A model generated the notes under the pieces. The model saw only the letters and a list, made by a program, of their open reading frames with translations. It did no database searches and had not been told where the DNA came from. The translations under genes and the position numbers were made by a program. Of a stretch of DNA of 40,376 nucleotides, positions 19,953 through 28,776 are shown piece after piece (within the stretch, counting starts at the first letter, position 1; each line of letters starts with the position of its first letter). The stretch is from an uncultured Pelagibacteraceae bacterium. Lineage in GTDB: Bacteria > Pseudomonadota > Alphaproteobacteria > Pelagibacterales > Pelagibacteraceae. The stretch covers positions 1 to 40,376 of the forward strand of contig CACGWQ010000011.1 in the NCBI GenBank assembly GCA_902576815.1, read 5' to 3'.

Positions 19953-20501
19953 TTATTTAAATATTTCTGCACCTCTTGTCATAGCTACGGCTCCTGTTCT
20001 TGAAACACTCACCAATCCAAATTTTTTTAAATCTTTTGACATTTTGTCTATTTCTCGTCTTAAAGCTGTTATTTGAATAACATGCGATTTTTTTGTTTTG
20101 TCTAGTAATATGGGATTATATTTTTTACAAGCTTTCAATGCTCCTTCTAATTTATTATTTGGACCAACAATTTTAAATAAAGCCATCTCCTTAAAGATGA
20201 CTGCTTTATCCTCTCTTTTAAAATCTGCAACTTTATGAACAGGTACAAGTTTTCTTAATTGAAGCTTAATTTGATTAACAACTTGTGGTGTTCCTGTAGT
20301 TACAATTGTTATCCTTGATATTTTTAATTTTTCATCAACTTGGGCGACTGCTAAAGATTCAATATTATAACCTCTGCCAGAAAATAGGCCAACTACTCTA
20401 GCCAATACACCAGCTTCATTGTCGACCCAAACGACTATAATATGTGTATCAAATTTCTCTTTTTTATTTGAAAAACTATATGCTGATTTTGAAATAGGCA
20501 T
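19953..20501 (-). CDS. ilvN: acetolactate synthase small (regulatory) subunit
   Basis: 182 residues. An N-terminal ACT domain (about 18-95; HIIVVWVDNEAGVLARVVGL, FSGRGYNIESLAVA) is followed by the C-terminal ALS_ss domain. It binds the catalytic IlvB subunit and confers valine feedback inhibition. It also carries the name ilvH in some genomes. The ATG overlaps the ilvB stop by one base (TAATG), the usual coupling of the two subunits. Confidence 0.95.
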   Translation of the reverse strand: MPISKSAYSFSNKKEKFDTHIIVVWVDNEAGVLARVVGLFSGRGYNIESLAVAQVDEKLKISRITIVTTGTPQVVNQIKLQLRKLVPVHKVADFKREDKAVIFKEMALFKIVGPNNKLEGALKACKKYNPILLDKTKKSHVIQITALRREIDKMSKDLKKFGLVSVSRTGAVAMTRGAEIFK

Positions 20502-22267
20502 TAAACTAAAGACTTGCCTTTGCCAGTAATTTTCTTATTTTCTTGATCTTTGGGCCCTAAAATCATCTGATTATGAGGCTTTCCTGATGGTATCATTGGA
20601 AAACAATTTTCTACTTTATCGACCATACAATCAAATATCACAGGTCTATCTGTATTCAACATCTCAATAATTTTATCATCTAACTCTTCTGGTGTTTTTG
20701 CTCTTATACCAACACAGTTGTATGCTTCCGCTAATTTAACAAAATCTGGTAGAGCGGCAGTATAACTTTCAGAATAGTTTTTATCATGTAAAAGTTCTTG
20801 CCATTGTCTAACCATACCCATGTATTGATTATTCAATATAAATATTTTAATTGGAAGGTTGTATTGTACAGCTGTAGACATTTCCTGTATTGTCATTAAT
20901 ACTGAGGCTTCTCCTGCAATATCAATAACTAATTTTTTTGGATGAGCAACTTGTACACCTACTGCTGCTGGTAAACCATATCCCATGGTGCCTAATCCAC
21001 CAGATGTCATCCAACGATTTGGTTTATTAAATTTATAATGTTGTGCGGCCCACATCTGATGCTGTCCTACCTCAGTTGTAATGTAGGAGTCTTTGTCTTT
21101 AGTCAATTCATATAATCTTTCAATCGCATACTGAGGTTTTATAGTCTCTTCACTTCCGATATAATCTAAAGACCTAACAGACCTCCATTTTTGAATTTTT
21201 TCCCACCACTTAGAAGTCTTTTGTTTATTAGATTTTAAAAATTTTGATTTTTTTTGTTTTAAACTTTTTAAAGTAGATGAAAGAACAGTTTTTACATCTC
21301 CTACAATGGCTAAATCAACTTTAACATTTTTATTGATAGACGATGGATCTATATCAATATGAACCTTTTTTGATTTTGGAGAAAACTCATCTATTTTTCC
21401 TGTTATTCTATCGTCAAAACGTGCCCCAATATTAATCATTAAATCACAGTCGTGCATTGCATTATTTGCTTCATAAGTTCCATGCATACCAAGCATTCCC
21501 AAAAATTGATTATCATCTCCTGGGAAGGATCCTAGTCCTTGTAAAGTTGATGTAATAGGAAAGCCTGTAGCATAAACAAGTTCTCTTAAAAGTTCACTTG
21601 CCCTGGGTCCAGAATTAATCACTCCACCACCAGTATAAAAGATAGGTTTTGAAGATTTGCCCATTAATTCAATTAATTCATCAATGCTGTTTTGATTAAA
21701 ATGATTGTGAGATTTACCGTTAAGTTTTTTTTCTTTTTTTGGTCTGTTGTATTTTGTTTTTTGAAATTGAATATCTTTTGGTATATCGACTAAAACTGGT
21801 CCAGGTCTGCCCGTTGTAGCTACTTCAAATGCTTTATGAATTGTTTCAGCTAAATCATTTATATCTTTGACTAACCAATTATGTTTAGTACAAGGTCTGG
21901 TTATTCCAGTTGTATCACATTCTTGAAATGCATCTGTACCAATTAAATGAGTTGGAACCTGTCCAGAGATACAAACTAATGGTATTGAATCCATATATGC
22001 ATCAGTCAAAGCTGTAACTACATTTGTTGCACCTGGTCCTGAAGTTACTAAAATAACACCTGGTTTACCTGACGATCTTGCATATCCTTCTGCTGCATGA
22101 CCTGCACCTTGTTCATGTCTAACTAAAACGTGTTTGATTGATTTAAAATTTTGTAATTCGTCATAAATAGGTAGTACAGCCCCACCTGGATAACCAAAAA
22201 TATGATCAACATTCTGATCTTCCATACACTTAAATACAATTTCAGCTCCAGAGTATAATTTTGACAT
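20501..22267 (-). CDS. ilvB: acetolactate synthase large (catalytic) subunit
   Basis: 588-residue ThDP-dependent enzyme condensing pyruvate with pyruvate or 2-oxobutyrate, the first common step of valine, leucine and isoleucine synthesis. The N-terminal domain has GYPGGAVLPIYDEL and the catalytic Glu in VRHEQGAGHAAEGYAR. A central FAD/transhydrogenase-type domain follows. The C-terminal cofactor domain has IDIAGEASVLMTIQE (in place of the more usual GDGSF metal motif) and ILNNQYMGMVRQW. It forms a complex with IlvN, encoded by the next, overlapping gene. A 41-base gap separates it from miaA; TTGACC and TAGATT there, 18 bases apart, might be a weak internal promoter. Confidence 0.97.
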   Translation of the reverse strand: MSKLYSGAEIVFKCMEDQNVDHIFGYPGGAVLPIYDELQNFKSIKHVLVRHEQGAGHAAEGYARSSGKPGVILVTSGPGATNVVTALTDAYMDSIPLVCISGQVPTHLIGTDAFQECDTTGITRPCTKHNWLVKDINDLAETIHKAFEVATTGRPGPVLVDIPKDIQFQKTKYNRPKKEKKLNGKSHNHFNQNSIDELIELMGKSSKPIFYTGGGVINSGPRASELLRELVYATGFPITSTLQGLGSFPGDDNQFLGMLGMHGTYEANNAMHDCDLMINIGARFDDRITGKIDEFSPKSKKVHIDIDPSSINKNVKVDLAIVGDVKTVLSSTLKSLKQKKSKFLKSNKQKTSKWWEKIQKWRSVRSLDYIGSEETIKPQYAIERLYELTKDKDSYITTEVGQHQMWAAQHYKFNKPNRWMTSGGLGTMGYGLPAAVGVQVAHPKKLVIDIAGEASVLMTIQEMSTAVQYNLPIKIFILNNQYMGMVRQWQELLHDKNYSESYTAALPDFVKLAEAYNCVGIRAKTPEELDDKIIEMLNTDRPVIFDCMVDKVENCFPMIPSGKPHNQMILGPKDQENKKITGKGKSLV

Positions 22268-22308
22268 TCAGACAATCTAGCTGAAGTTGTGCTAATTGGT
22301 CAAGCAAT

Positions 22309-23229
22309 CTATGCAGATTTAGGAAATTTTTTTAAAAATGATTTAACTCTATCAAATTTTATTTTTTGCCAATCAGACATTTGTCCTCTGGCCCAAGTGG
22401 ACTGTCTCTTAGCATATTGCCTTGTTTTTATTGATATTTTTTCTTTTAGTTCATTAAGATTTATTCTTTTATCCAGATAATCTTTAATTTCATTTAGACC
22501 AATAACTTTATTAGATGATAAATCTTTCTTTATTTTTAACTTATAAAACCTCTTAGCCTCTTTTATTGCCCCATCTCTCAACATGTTGTTTGTTCTTAAG
22601 GAAATTCTCTTAATTAACTTATCTCTAGGATAATCGATATGTAACTTGATAAAACTGTCATAATTAAAATCAGAATATGTTTCGCTATACCAATCGAACA
22701 AAGATTTATTTGTAAACTTTTTTACTTCGTAGGCTCTTATTGATCTTTGTGTATCATTTTTATTAATTTTTTTTTTGCATAGTGGGTCAAGGTTAATAAG
22801 CTCAGTATAAAATTTAATTTGTCCTATTTTTGATTGTTTTTTTCTTATTCTATTTCGAAAGGTAAGTGGAATCTCAGGGATTTTAACTATACCATAGATA
22901 AGTGCTTTAAAATACAAACCAGTGCCGCCTACAAGAATTGGAATTTTATTTTTTTTCTTGATATTGGTGATTTTTAACTTGGCATCCTTAAGCCAATTTC
23001 CTGTTGAATAATTCTCCTTTACACTTTTAAATCCATACAAATGATGTTTTATATTTTTTAAATCATTTCGACGAGGTCTTGCTGTGAGAATTTTTAATTC
23101 TTTAAAAATTTGCATACTATCTGCATTTATAACTTCTCCGTTTATTTTTTTTGCAAGCTGTATAGCAAATCTTGATTTTCCAGATGCGGTTGGTCCTGAA
23201 ATAAGAATTATTTTGGACTTTAAGTCCAT
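22309..23229 (-). CDS. miaA: tRNA dimethylallyltransferase
   Basis: 306-residue P-loop enzyme that prenylates adenosine 37 in tRNAs reading UNN codons. The Walker A motif is GPTASGKS (10-17), with NADSMQIFKEL (near 37), the segment PILVGGTGLYFKALIYG (near 97) and the C-terminal TRQYAKRQSTWARGQ. The length is normal. It overlaps the degP stop by one base. In enterobacteria miaA also lies near hflK-hflC, but with hfq and hflX between, which are not present here. Confidence 0.95.
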   Translation of the reverse strand: MDLKSKIILISGPTASGKSRFAIQLAKKINGEVINADSMQIFKELKILTARPRRNDLKNIKHHLYGFKSVKENYSTGNWLKDAKLKITNIKKKNKIPILVGGTGLYFKALIYGIVKIPEIPLTFRNRIRKKQSKIGQIKFYTELINLDPLCKKKINKNDTQRSIRAYEVKKFTNKSLFDWYSETYSDFNYDSFIKLHIDYPRDKLIKRISLRTNNMLRDGAIKEAKRFYKLKIKKDLSSNKVIGLNEIKDYLDKRINLNELKEKISIKTRQYAKRQSTWARGQMSDWQKIKFDRVKSFLKKFPKSA

Positions 23230-24632
23230 TAATTTAATTTAACACCAATATATCGTCTTTGGTTATTATTATTGTAAATTGCAATAAGTAAACTTTTGTC
23301 GGCACCTTTTAATGCTAGTTTTACAATATTATCCAGATCACCAATAGTGTTGATCTTTTTCTTTTGTGCTTCAACAATAATATTATTTACTTGAAGATAA
23401 TTAACTGGGCTATCTTTTTCGATTTCTGTGATAACTAATCCTGTTGTATTTTTTGGTAAATTTCTCTCTTTAATGTCATCTTTATTTAGCTGTCTCACTT
23501 TTATTTTTAAACCATCTATTACATCTTCTTTAGGTTTTTCTGTTACTAAACCTTGAGATTTAAAATCTTCAGATGTTTCTAGTCTTCCAAGTATAATTTC
23601 CTTAGTTATTTCACGTTTATTTCTCCAAACTTTAAGTTTTACTCTTTTTCCAACTTCTGTTTCAGCCACTATTCTCGGAAGTTCACTCATTTCATTAATT
23701 TTTTTTCCATCAAATTCTAAAATTATATCTCCAGCTTTTATCCCTCCCTTATCTGATGGACTATTTTCAGCTACACTTGCAACAAGCGCTCCTCTTGGTT
23801 CATCTAATTTTTCAACATCTGCAATATCTTTTGTGACTGTTTGAATTCTAACACCTAACCAACCTCTTTTAGTTTCACCGAATTCAATTAATTGATTAAT
23901 TACTTTTTGAGCACTATTAGACGGAATTGCAAAACCAATACCAATTGAGCCTGATTGGCCTAATATCGCTGTATTTATTCCAACTACGTCGCCTTCCATA
24001 TTAAACAATGGACCTCCTGAATTACCTTGGTTAATTGATGCATCAGTTTGAATGTAGTCTTCATATCTAGAAAGACCGATACTTCTGTTTCTTGCAGAAA
24101 TTATTCCTGCAGTAACCGTTCCACCTAAGCCAAATGGATTCCCAATTGCAATAACCCAATCACCTATTCTTGCAGTATCAGAATCTCCAAACTTAACTGG
24201 TTTAAATTTTTGATCTGACTCTATTTGAAGAACTGCTAAATCCATGCCGGGATCAGCTCCAATTACTTTTGCCTTTATATTTTTTTCACCATTAACTCTA
24301 ACAAAAACATCTTCTGCGCCTTGGATTACATGGTTGTTTGTAATAACAATTCCTTTTTCATCTATAATGAAGCCAGATCCAAGCGCACTTGTCTGTCTCT
24401 TTTGAGGAGCTCCATAATCTTTAAACATGTCTTCAAAAGGTGACCCTGGAGGAAATTCAAATGGAAATGGATTTGACCTTGTGGTTATTGTTGTTGTAGT
24501 AGAGATATTAACGACTGATGGCATTAATTTTTCAGCTAGATCAGCAAAAGATGCAGGCATATTTGCTGCGTTAGTAGTATTTTGAATATTAATTGAAAAT
24601 AATATTAGTAATAAAATCTTTATGTATTTCAT
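23229..24632 (-). CDS. degP: periplasmic Do-like serine protease (DegP/HtrA)
   Basis: 467 residues from the preferred start. A signal peptide (about 1-22, cleavage near TNA-A) precedes a trypsin-like domain with triad H101 (ITNNHV), D131 (GMDLAVL) and S205 (GNSGGPLF), then two PDZ domains (about 230-320 and 370-460). It degrades or chaperones misfolded envelope proteins. I chose the ATG at 24632, because it forms an ATGA overlap with the upstream DUF2065 stop and begins a standard signal peptide; an ATG at 24647 would add five residues. It belongs with hflC/hflK as a membrane quality-control group. Confidence 0.95.
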   Translation of the reverse strand: MKYIKILLLILFSINIQNTTNAANMPASFADLAEKLMPSVVNISTTTTITTRSNPFPFEFPPGSPFEDMFKDYGAPQKRQTSALGSGFIIDEKGIVITNNHVIQGAEDVFVRVNGEKNIKAKVIGADPGMDLAVLQIESDQKFKPVKFGDSDTARIGDWVIAIGNPFGLGGTVTAGIISARNRSIGLSRYEDYIQTDASINQGNSGGPLFNMEGDVVGINTAILGQSGSIGIGFAIPSNSAQKVINQLIEFGETKRGWLGVRIQTVTKDIADVEKLDEPRGALVASVAENSPSDKGGIKAGDIILEFDGKKINEMSELPRIVAETEVGKRVKLKVWRNKREITKEIILGRLETSEDFKSQGLVTEKPKEDVIDGLKIKVRQLNKDDIKERNLPKNTTGLVITEIEKDSPVNYLQVNNIIVEAQKKKINTIGDLDNIVKLALKGADKSLLIAIYNNNNQRRYIGVKLN

Positions 24633-24814
24633 CTTTTTAAGTACCAAATAATAAAAAAACCAATTACTGCAAATATTAATCCACCAGTTCTTAATTGATT
24701 ATCAGTAGCTTCTTTTAATTTCATAATCATATTTTTCATTTTTGATGGAAATATGGCGTAAAGAATACCTTCAATAAAAAGGAATAGACCAAATGCGATG
24801 ATCAATTCTCTCAT
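24629..24814 (-). CDS. DUF2065 small membrane protein (YjeT-like)
   Basis: 61 residues with two TM segments (about 3-21 and 43-58) and the DUF2065 pattern LIAFGLFLFIEGILYAIFP and RTGGLIFAVIGFFIIW. This family is commonly encoded directly after hflC in proteobacteria, as here (five-base gap), but its function is not known. Its stop overlaps the degP start (ATGA). Confidence 0.88.
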   Translation of the reverse strand: MRELIIAFGLFLFIEGILYAIFPSKMKNMIMKLKEATDNQLRTGGLIFAVIGFFIIWYLKR

Positions 24815-24819
24815 TAAAT

Positions 24820-25689
24820 TTACTCTACTTTTTGATCAATATTTCCGAAAAATTTAAAAAATTCACTATCTGGTGAAAGTATCATTGAAGTTTCGCCGCC
24901 AATTAAAGCTTTTTGGTATGCCTGCATAGCTCTATAGAAAGCGAAAAATTCAGGATCTTGTCCGAAGGCATCAGCAAAAATCTTGTTTTTCAGACCATCA
25001 CCTTCTCCTTTCATAATCTCAGATTTTTTTTGTGCGTCTGCAAGTATAACGGTAACTTCTTTATCAGCAGTTGAAGTAATTGTTACTGCCATTTCAGCAC
25101 CCTTGGCTCTAAATTCTTTTGCTTCTCTTTCTCTTTCAGTTTGCATTCTTCTAAAAATTGCATCACTGTTTGCTTGAGGAAGATCTGCTCTTTTAATTCT
25201 TACATCAACAATACTAATACCAAAATTTTCTGCTTCATTATTTACACCTTCTTGAATTAAGGCCATTTGTTTTGTTCTATCTTCTGACAAAAGTGTTTGT
25301 AGTTCTTGCTGACCAAGCACGTTTCTTATTCTAGAGTTTATAATTGTGGCCAGTCTTGATCTTGCAACTCTTTCATTTCCAACAGATATATAAAATTTAA
25401 GAGGATCAATTATTTGAAATCTTGCAAATGCATCGACAATAAGTCTTTTTTGATCAGATGCAATTACTTCTTCCGGAGGTGTATCAAGATTTAAAATTCT
25501 TTTATCTAAGAATACAACGTTTTGTATGAATGGAATTTTAAAATTAATTCCAGGTTTGGATATAATTCTTTTAGGATCTCCAAATTGAAGAACAATAGCT
25601 TGATTAACTTCTTTAACAATAAAGACTGAAAAGTAAATTGTTACAGCAATTAGAATGATTATAGGTAATAAAAATTTTCCAGCTTTCAT
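24820..25689 (-). CDS. hflC: HflC, SPFH/band-7 regulator of FtsH
   Basis: 289 residues: one N-terminal TM helix (about 5-25) and a periplasmic SPFH/prohibitin domain (VNQAIVLQFGDPKRIISKPG near 29), then a helical coiled-coil region (about 185-240, RMQTEREREAKEFRAKGAEM). HflC and HflK form a large membrane cage around FtsH and restrain its proteolysis of membrane proteins. It starts one base after the hflK stop. Confidence 0.95.
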   Translation of the reverse strand: MKAGKFLLPIIILIAVTIYFSVFIVKEVNQAIVLQFGDPKRIISKPGINFKIPFIQNVVFLDKRILNLDTPPEEVIASDQKRLIVDAFARFQIIDPLKFYISVGNERVARSRLATIINSRIRNVLGQQELQTLLSEDRTKQMALIQEGVNNEAENFGISIVDVRIKRADLPQANSDAIFRRMQTEREREAKEFRAKGAEMAVTITSTADKEVTVILADAQKKSEIMKGEGDGLKNKIFADAFGQDPEFFAFYRAMQAYQKALIGGETSMILSPDSEFFKFFGNIDQKVE

Positions 25690-25690
25690 T

Positions 25691-26773
25691 TTAATTATTT
25701 CCTGTCTTTAATTCTTGTAATGGCAGATATGGTACTACACCTTCACCTGAGTTTTTGTCGATTATTATTTTATTAATATCAGCTAATACTTCTTCCATTG
25801 TCTCAAGATACATTCTTTCTTGAGTTACTTTTTTAGCTTTTGCATACTCATTATATATTGATAAAAATCTACTTGCTTCACCTTCTGCTTTGGCAACAAC
25901 TTCTTTTTTATAAGCTTCTGCTGCTTGGAGAATTTTTGCTGCCTCTCCTCGTGCTCTTGGAATCACATCATTGGCATATGCTTCTGCTTCATTCTTCGAT
26001 CTTTCCATATCTGCTCTTGCAGCTTGGACATCTCTGAACGCATCAATAACTTGATCTGGTGGATCTGCTTTTTGAGTTTGAACTTGTGTAATTTGAATTC
26101 CGCTTGTGTATTCATCTAAAATTTTTTGAATTATCTCTTGAGTGTCAGCTTCTATAAGAGACCTGCCTTCGGTCAAAATTGGTTGAATATCAGACCGTGC
26201 AATAACCTCTCTCATCGCTGTTTCTGCAGCTGCTTTAACAGTTCCTTCTGGATCTTGAATTTTAAATAAAAAATTACCAGCGTCTTTGATTACCCAAAAT
26301 ACTGAAAAATCTATGTTAACTATGTTTTCATCACCTGTTAACATTAAGCTTTCTTCAGGAACATCTGCAACTCCACCTGATGAAAAGCCACTATCTCTCT
26401 CAGATCTAAATCCAATGTCCATTCTATTAACTTTAGTGACTTTAGGTGTTAAAACACTCTCTATTGGAAAAGGTAAATGATAATTTAGACCAGGTTGCGT
26501 AGTTTTTACAAATTTACCAAATCTTAGAACAACGCCTTGCTCATCAGGTAATACTCTATAAAGACCACTTAAAGTCCAAACTACTAACAGTATTATTAGT
26601 CCTATTACTATTGGCTTCGCACCACCTTTGCCACCGCCTAAATATCTATTTAATATTGATTGAAGTTTGCTAATAACCTCATCAATATTTGGAGGAGTTG
26701 GCCCTTTTTTGAATCCACCGTTTCCACCACCTGGAGGAGATCCCCAAGGACTTTGGTTTTTGAAATCACTCAT
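25691..26773 (-). CDS. hflK: HflK, SPFH/band-7 regulator of FtsH
   Basis: About 360 residues from the preferred ATG at 26773 (MSDFKNQSPWGSPPGG). The frame continues upstream to a TTG at 26812, but the chosen start gives the typical Gly/Pro-rich HflK cytoplasmic tail. One TM helix (about 52-72) follows, then the SPFH domain (LPDEQGVVLRFGKFVKTTQP), the segment RADMERSKNEAEAYANDVIP and a long coiled coil. It is first in the unit that continues to ilvC and is divergent from mrp. Confidence 0.94.
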   Translation of the reverse strand: MSDFKNQSPWGSPPGGGNGGFKKGPTPPNIDEVISKLQSILNRYLGGGKGGAKPIVIGLIILLVVWTLSGLYRVLPDEQGVVLRFGKFVKTTQPGLNYHLPFPIESVLTPKVTKVNRMDIGFRSERDSGFSSGGVADVPEESLMLTGDENIVNIDFSVFWVIKDAGNFLFKIQDPEGTVKAAAETAMREVIARSDIQPILTEGRSLIEADTQEIIQKILDEYTSGIQITQVQTQKADPPDQVIDAFRDVQAARADMERSKNEAEAYANDVIPRARGEAAKILQAAEAYKKEVVAKAEGEASRFLSIYNEYAKAKKVTQERMYLETMEEVLADINKIIIDKNSGEGVVPYLPLQELKTGNN

Positions 26774-26826
26774 AATACGACATCTATATAGTGTCTTTAT
26801 TGATAAAAACAAGGTAATGATAAATT

Positions 26827-27654
26827 ATGACTAATAAAAAAGTTGGTTTAAGTGACACAATGAAAGCCAAAACCACTCCAAAAACCTACAGAAGAAACCC
26901 TATAATTGGAACTAAATACACAATTGCAATCTCAAGTGCAAAGGGTGGTGTTGGAAAATCTACTTTTGCTTCTAATTTAGCATTAGCTTTAGGGAAATTA
27001 GACCTAAAAGTTGGAATACTAGACGCAGATATTTATGGACCATCTCTTCCCAAATTGTTCTCAATAAACGAGAAGCCAGAAAGTGATGGACAAAACATAA
27101 AACCAATAAATAAATATGGCATACAATGTATGTCTATTGGTTTTTTAACTGATGAACAAACTCCTATGATATGGAGAGGGCCAATGGTCACTTCAGCAAT
27201 TAAAACTTTTACTCAGAAAGTCTCTTGGGAAAATCTAGACTTTATAATAGTTGATATGCCTCCTGGAACAGGAGATACTCAATTGACATTTTCTCAAGAA
27301 ATAAAATTAGATGGAGTTATTATAATTTCTACACCACAGGAGATTGCATTACTTGACGTAAAGCGTGGTATAAGAATGTTTGAAAAATTAAAAGTTAATA
27401 TTCTAGGTTTGGTAGATAATATGAGCTATTTCATTGGAGATGATGGAAAGAAATATCCAATTTTTGGAGAAGGAGCTGTTGAAAAAACAGCTAATGAATT
27501 TAGTAAAAAATTTTTAGGGCAAATACCAATAGATATAAATGTGGGCAAATGTGGAGACAAGGGTAAGCCAATTGTTGAGGAAGATATTGATAGTGATATT
27601 AGCAAAATATATTTAAATTTGGCCGAAAAATTAAAACAAGAATTTATAAATTAA
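26827..27654 (+). CDS. mrp: Mrp/NBP35-family iron-sulfur carrier P-loop ATPase
   Basis: 275 residues of the Mrp/ApbC family, P-loop ATPases that carry or assemble Fe-S clusters. The deviant Walker A is KGGVGKST (near 40), followed by LDADIYGPSLPKLF, the segment IWRGPMVTSAIKTF and VDMPPGTGDTQLT. There is no N-terminal MIP18/DUF59 domain. The C-terminal CxxC cluster site expected after NMSYF is replaced by GDDG, as I recall for some alphaproteobacterial Mrp proteins. It is transcribed away from hflK and ends one base from the convergent oxygenase gene. Confidence 0.92.
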   Translation: MTNKKVGLSDTMKAKTTPKTYRRNPIIGTKYTIAISSAKGGVGKSTFASNLALALGKLDLKVGILDADIYGPSLPKLFSINEKPESDGQNIKPINKYGIQCMSIGFLTDEQTPMIWRGPMVTSAIKTFTQKVSWENLDFIIVDMPPGTGDTQLTFSQEIKLDGVIIISTPQEIALLDVKRGIRMFEKLKVNILGLVDNMSYFIGDDGKKYPIFGEGAVEKTANEFSKKFLGQIPIDINVGKCGDKGKPIVEEDIDSDISKIYLNLAEKLKQEFIN

Positions 27655-27655
27655 T

Positions 27656-28522
27656 TTAATCTGTAAATGTTAGAAAACTATTTTCTGGTTCAAATGTCAT
27701 AGAAAGTAGAATTCTATAATAATCTCTTTGAGGTAAATATCCTCTGTGGAGCCCTGTAGTATCTGAAAATACAACAGTTCCTTTATTACCTTTAAATATC
27801 ATTTCATTTTGTTTCAATTGATCATAAACATTATCATTATTATATCTGTAATTTTTTCTAATTTTAATTTTTTTTACATCAAATTTTCTCATATATTTTT
27901 TATTATGTGTTCTTTTAACGTATGAATAAGGTCCATTTTCAATATTCACGTCAATTAAATATATAAATACTTTTAAAAATAAAATTCCATTATGATCTCT
28001 ATGAAATAATTGTGTCTCTGTGGACTCTTTATTTTCTGTCAAATTATGGTCCAATAATATATCGAAGTAAGTATTTTTTATATTTACATTTAAGTAATTG
28101 CTTACAATTTTTTTTATTTTTTCATTTTGAGTGTAGTCCTTGATAAAATTTTGACTTATTAACCCAGAAAGAGATATTTTGTATCCTTTAACATCATTTT
28201 CTCTCATTTTAGTTTTTACATATTCTAATAATTTTTCATTTTTAATATCCTTGAAATTACCACTTTTAGTAAAACCTAATTTTAAAACTTCGTTTGACAA
28301 TCTTTCGAATTGATCTTTTAAATTTAATTGCTCTATATTTGTTGAAAAACAACCATCCTCTTTAAGTTCATTAACTCTACTTTTCTCAAACTCACTTAAT
28401 TCTGTTTTAGTAAAACTATTTCTAATGTTTAAAAATTTAGATGCTAGATTTCTATAAAAGTCAGAATAAGGAGGGTTTATTATTATAGGTCTCAAGATTC
28501 GGTGTTTTAAAGATCCAATCAT
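27656..28522 (-). CDS. phytanoyl-CoA dioxygenase-like 2OG-Fe(II) oxygenase
   Basis: 288 residues. A non-conserved, lysine-rich N-terminal half (1-150) precedes a double-stranded beta-helix core with the facial triad typical of PhyH-like enzymes: H174 and D176 in FHRDHNG and the distal H259 in TTGLHRGY, plus R270 in YYRILLSMTF, a likely 2-oxoglutarate contact. Members hydroxylate or oxidise varied small molecules; the substrate here is unknown. It is a single-gene minus-strand unit between mrp and an acyltransferase remnant, and appears to belong to an accessory block. Very high A/T and Asn/Lys content match its accessory neighbours. Confidence 0.75.
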   Translation of the reverse strand: MIGSLKHRILRPIIINPPYSDFYRNLASKFLNIRNSFTKTELSEFEKSRVNELKEDGCFSTNIEQLNLKDQFERLSNEVLKLGFTKSGNFKDIKNEKLLEYVKTKMRENDVKGYKISLSGLISQNFIKDYTQNEKIKKIVSNYLNVNIKNTYFDILLDHNLTENKESTETQLFHRDHNGILFLKVFIYLIDVNIENGPYSYVKRTHNKKYMRKFDVKKIKIRKNYRYNNDNVYDQLKQNEMIFKGNKGTVVFSDTTGLHRGYLPQRDYYRILLSMTFEPENSFLTFTD

Positions 28523-28582
28523 TTTGATAATACCTAAATATATGCTTTATAATATTTTAATCAATTATGATCGAAAAATTTT

Positions 28583-28770
28583 ATGAAGATTAATTATAAA
28601 TCAGAAATTGATGGATTAAGGGCAATTTCAGTAATTTCGGTTGTTTATATCATGCACAGTTCACCTTATTTAGCAAAAAAATTTTACCTGGTGGTTTTAT
28701 AAGAGTTGATATTTTTTTTGTTATTTCTGGGTATTTAATTACTTCAATTATTTTAAAAGAGAATTGCTAG
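28583..28770 (+). pseudogene. remnant of an acyltransferase-3 family (OafA-like) gene
   Basis: Too short and broken to stand as a gene, but recognisable. The ATG at 28583 opens a frame reading KSEIDGLRAISVISVVYIMH, the classic N-terminus of acyltransferase-3 membrane O-acetylases, and stops at 28702. In the next frame, from 28690, the expected continuation GGFIRVDIFFVISGYLITS is intact and stops at 28770. One missing A in the seven-A run at 28675-28681 explains the frameshift. Only about 62 codons of a protein usually 350-650 residues long remain, so it is truncated as well as frameshifted. Such enzymes acetylate surface polysaccharides; this copy is dead. Confidence 0.8.
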
Positions 28771-28776
28771 AAAAAT

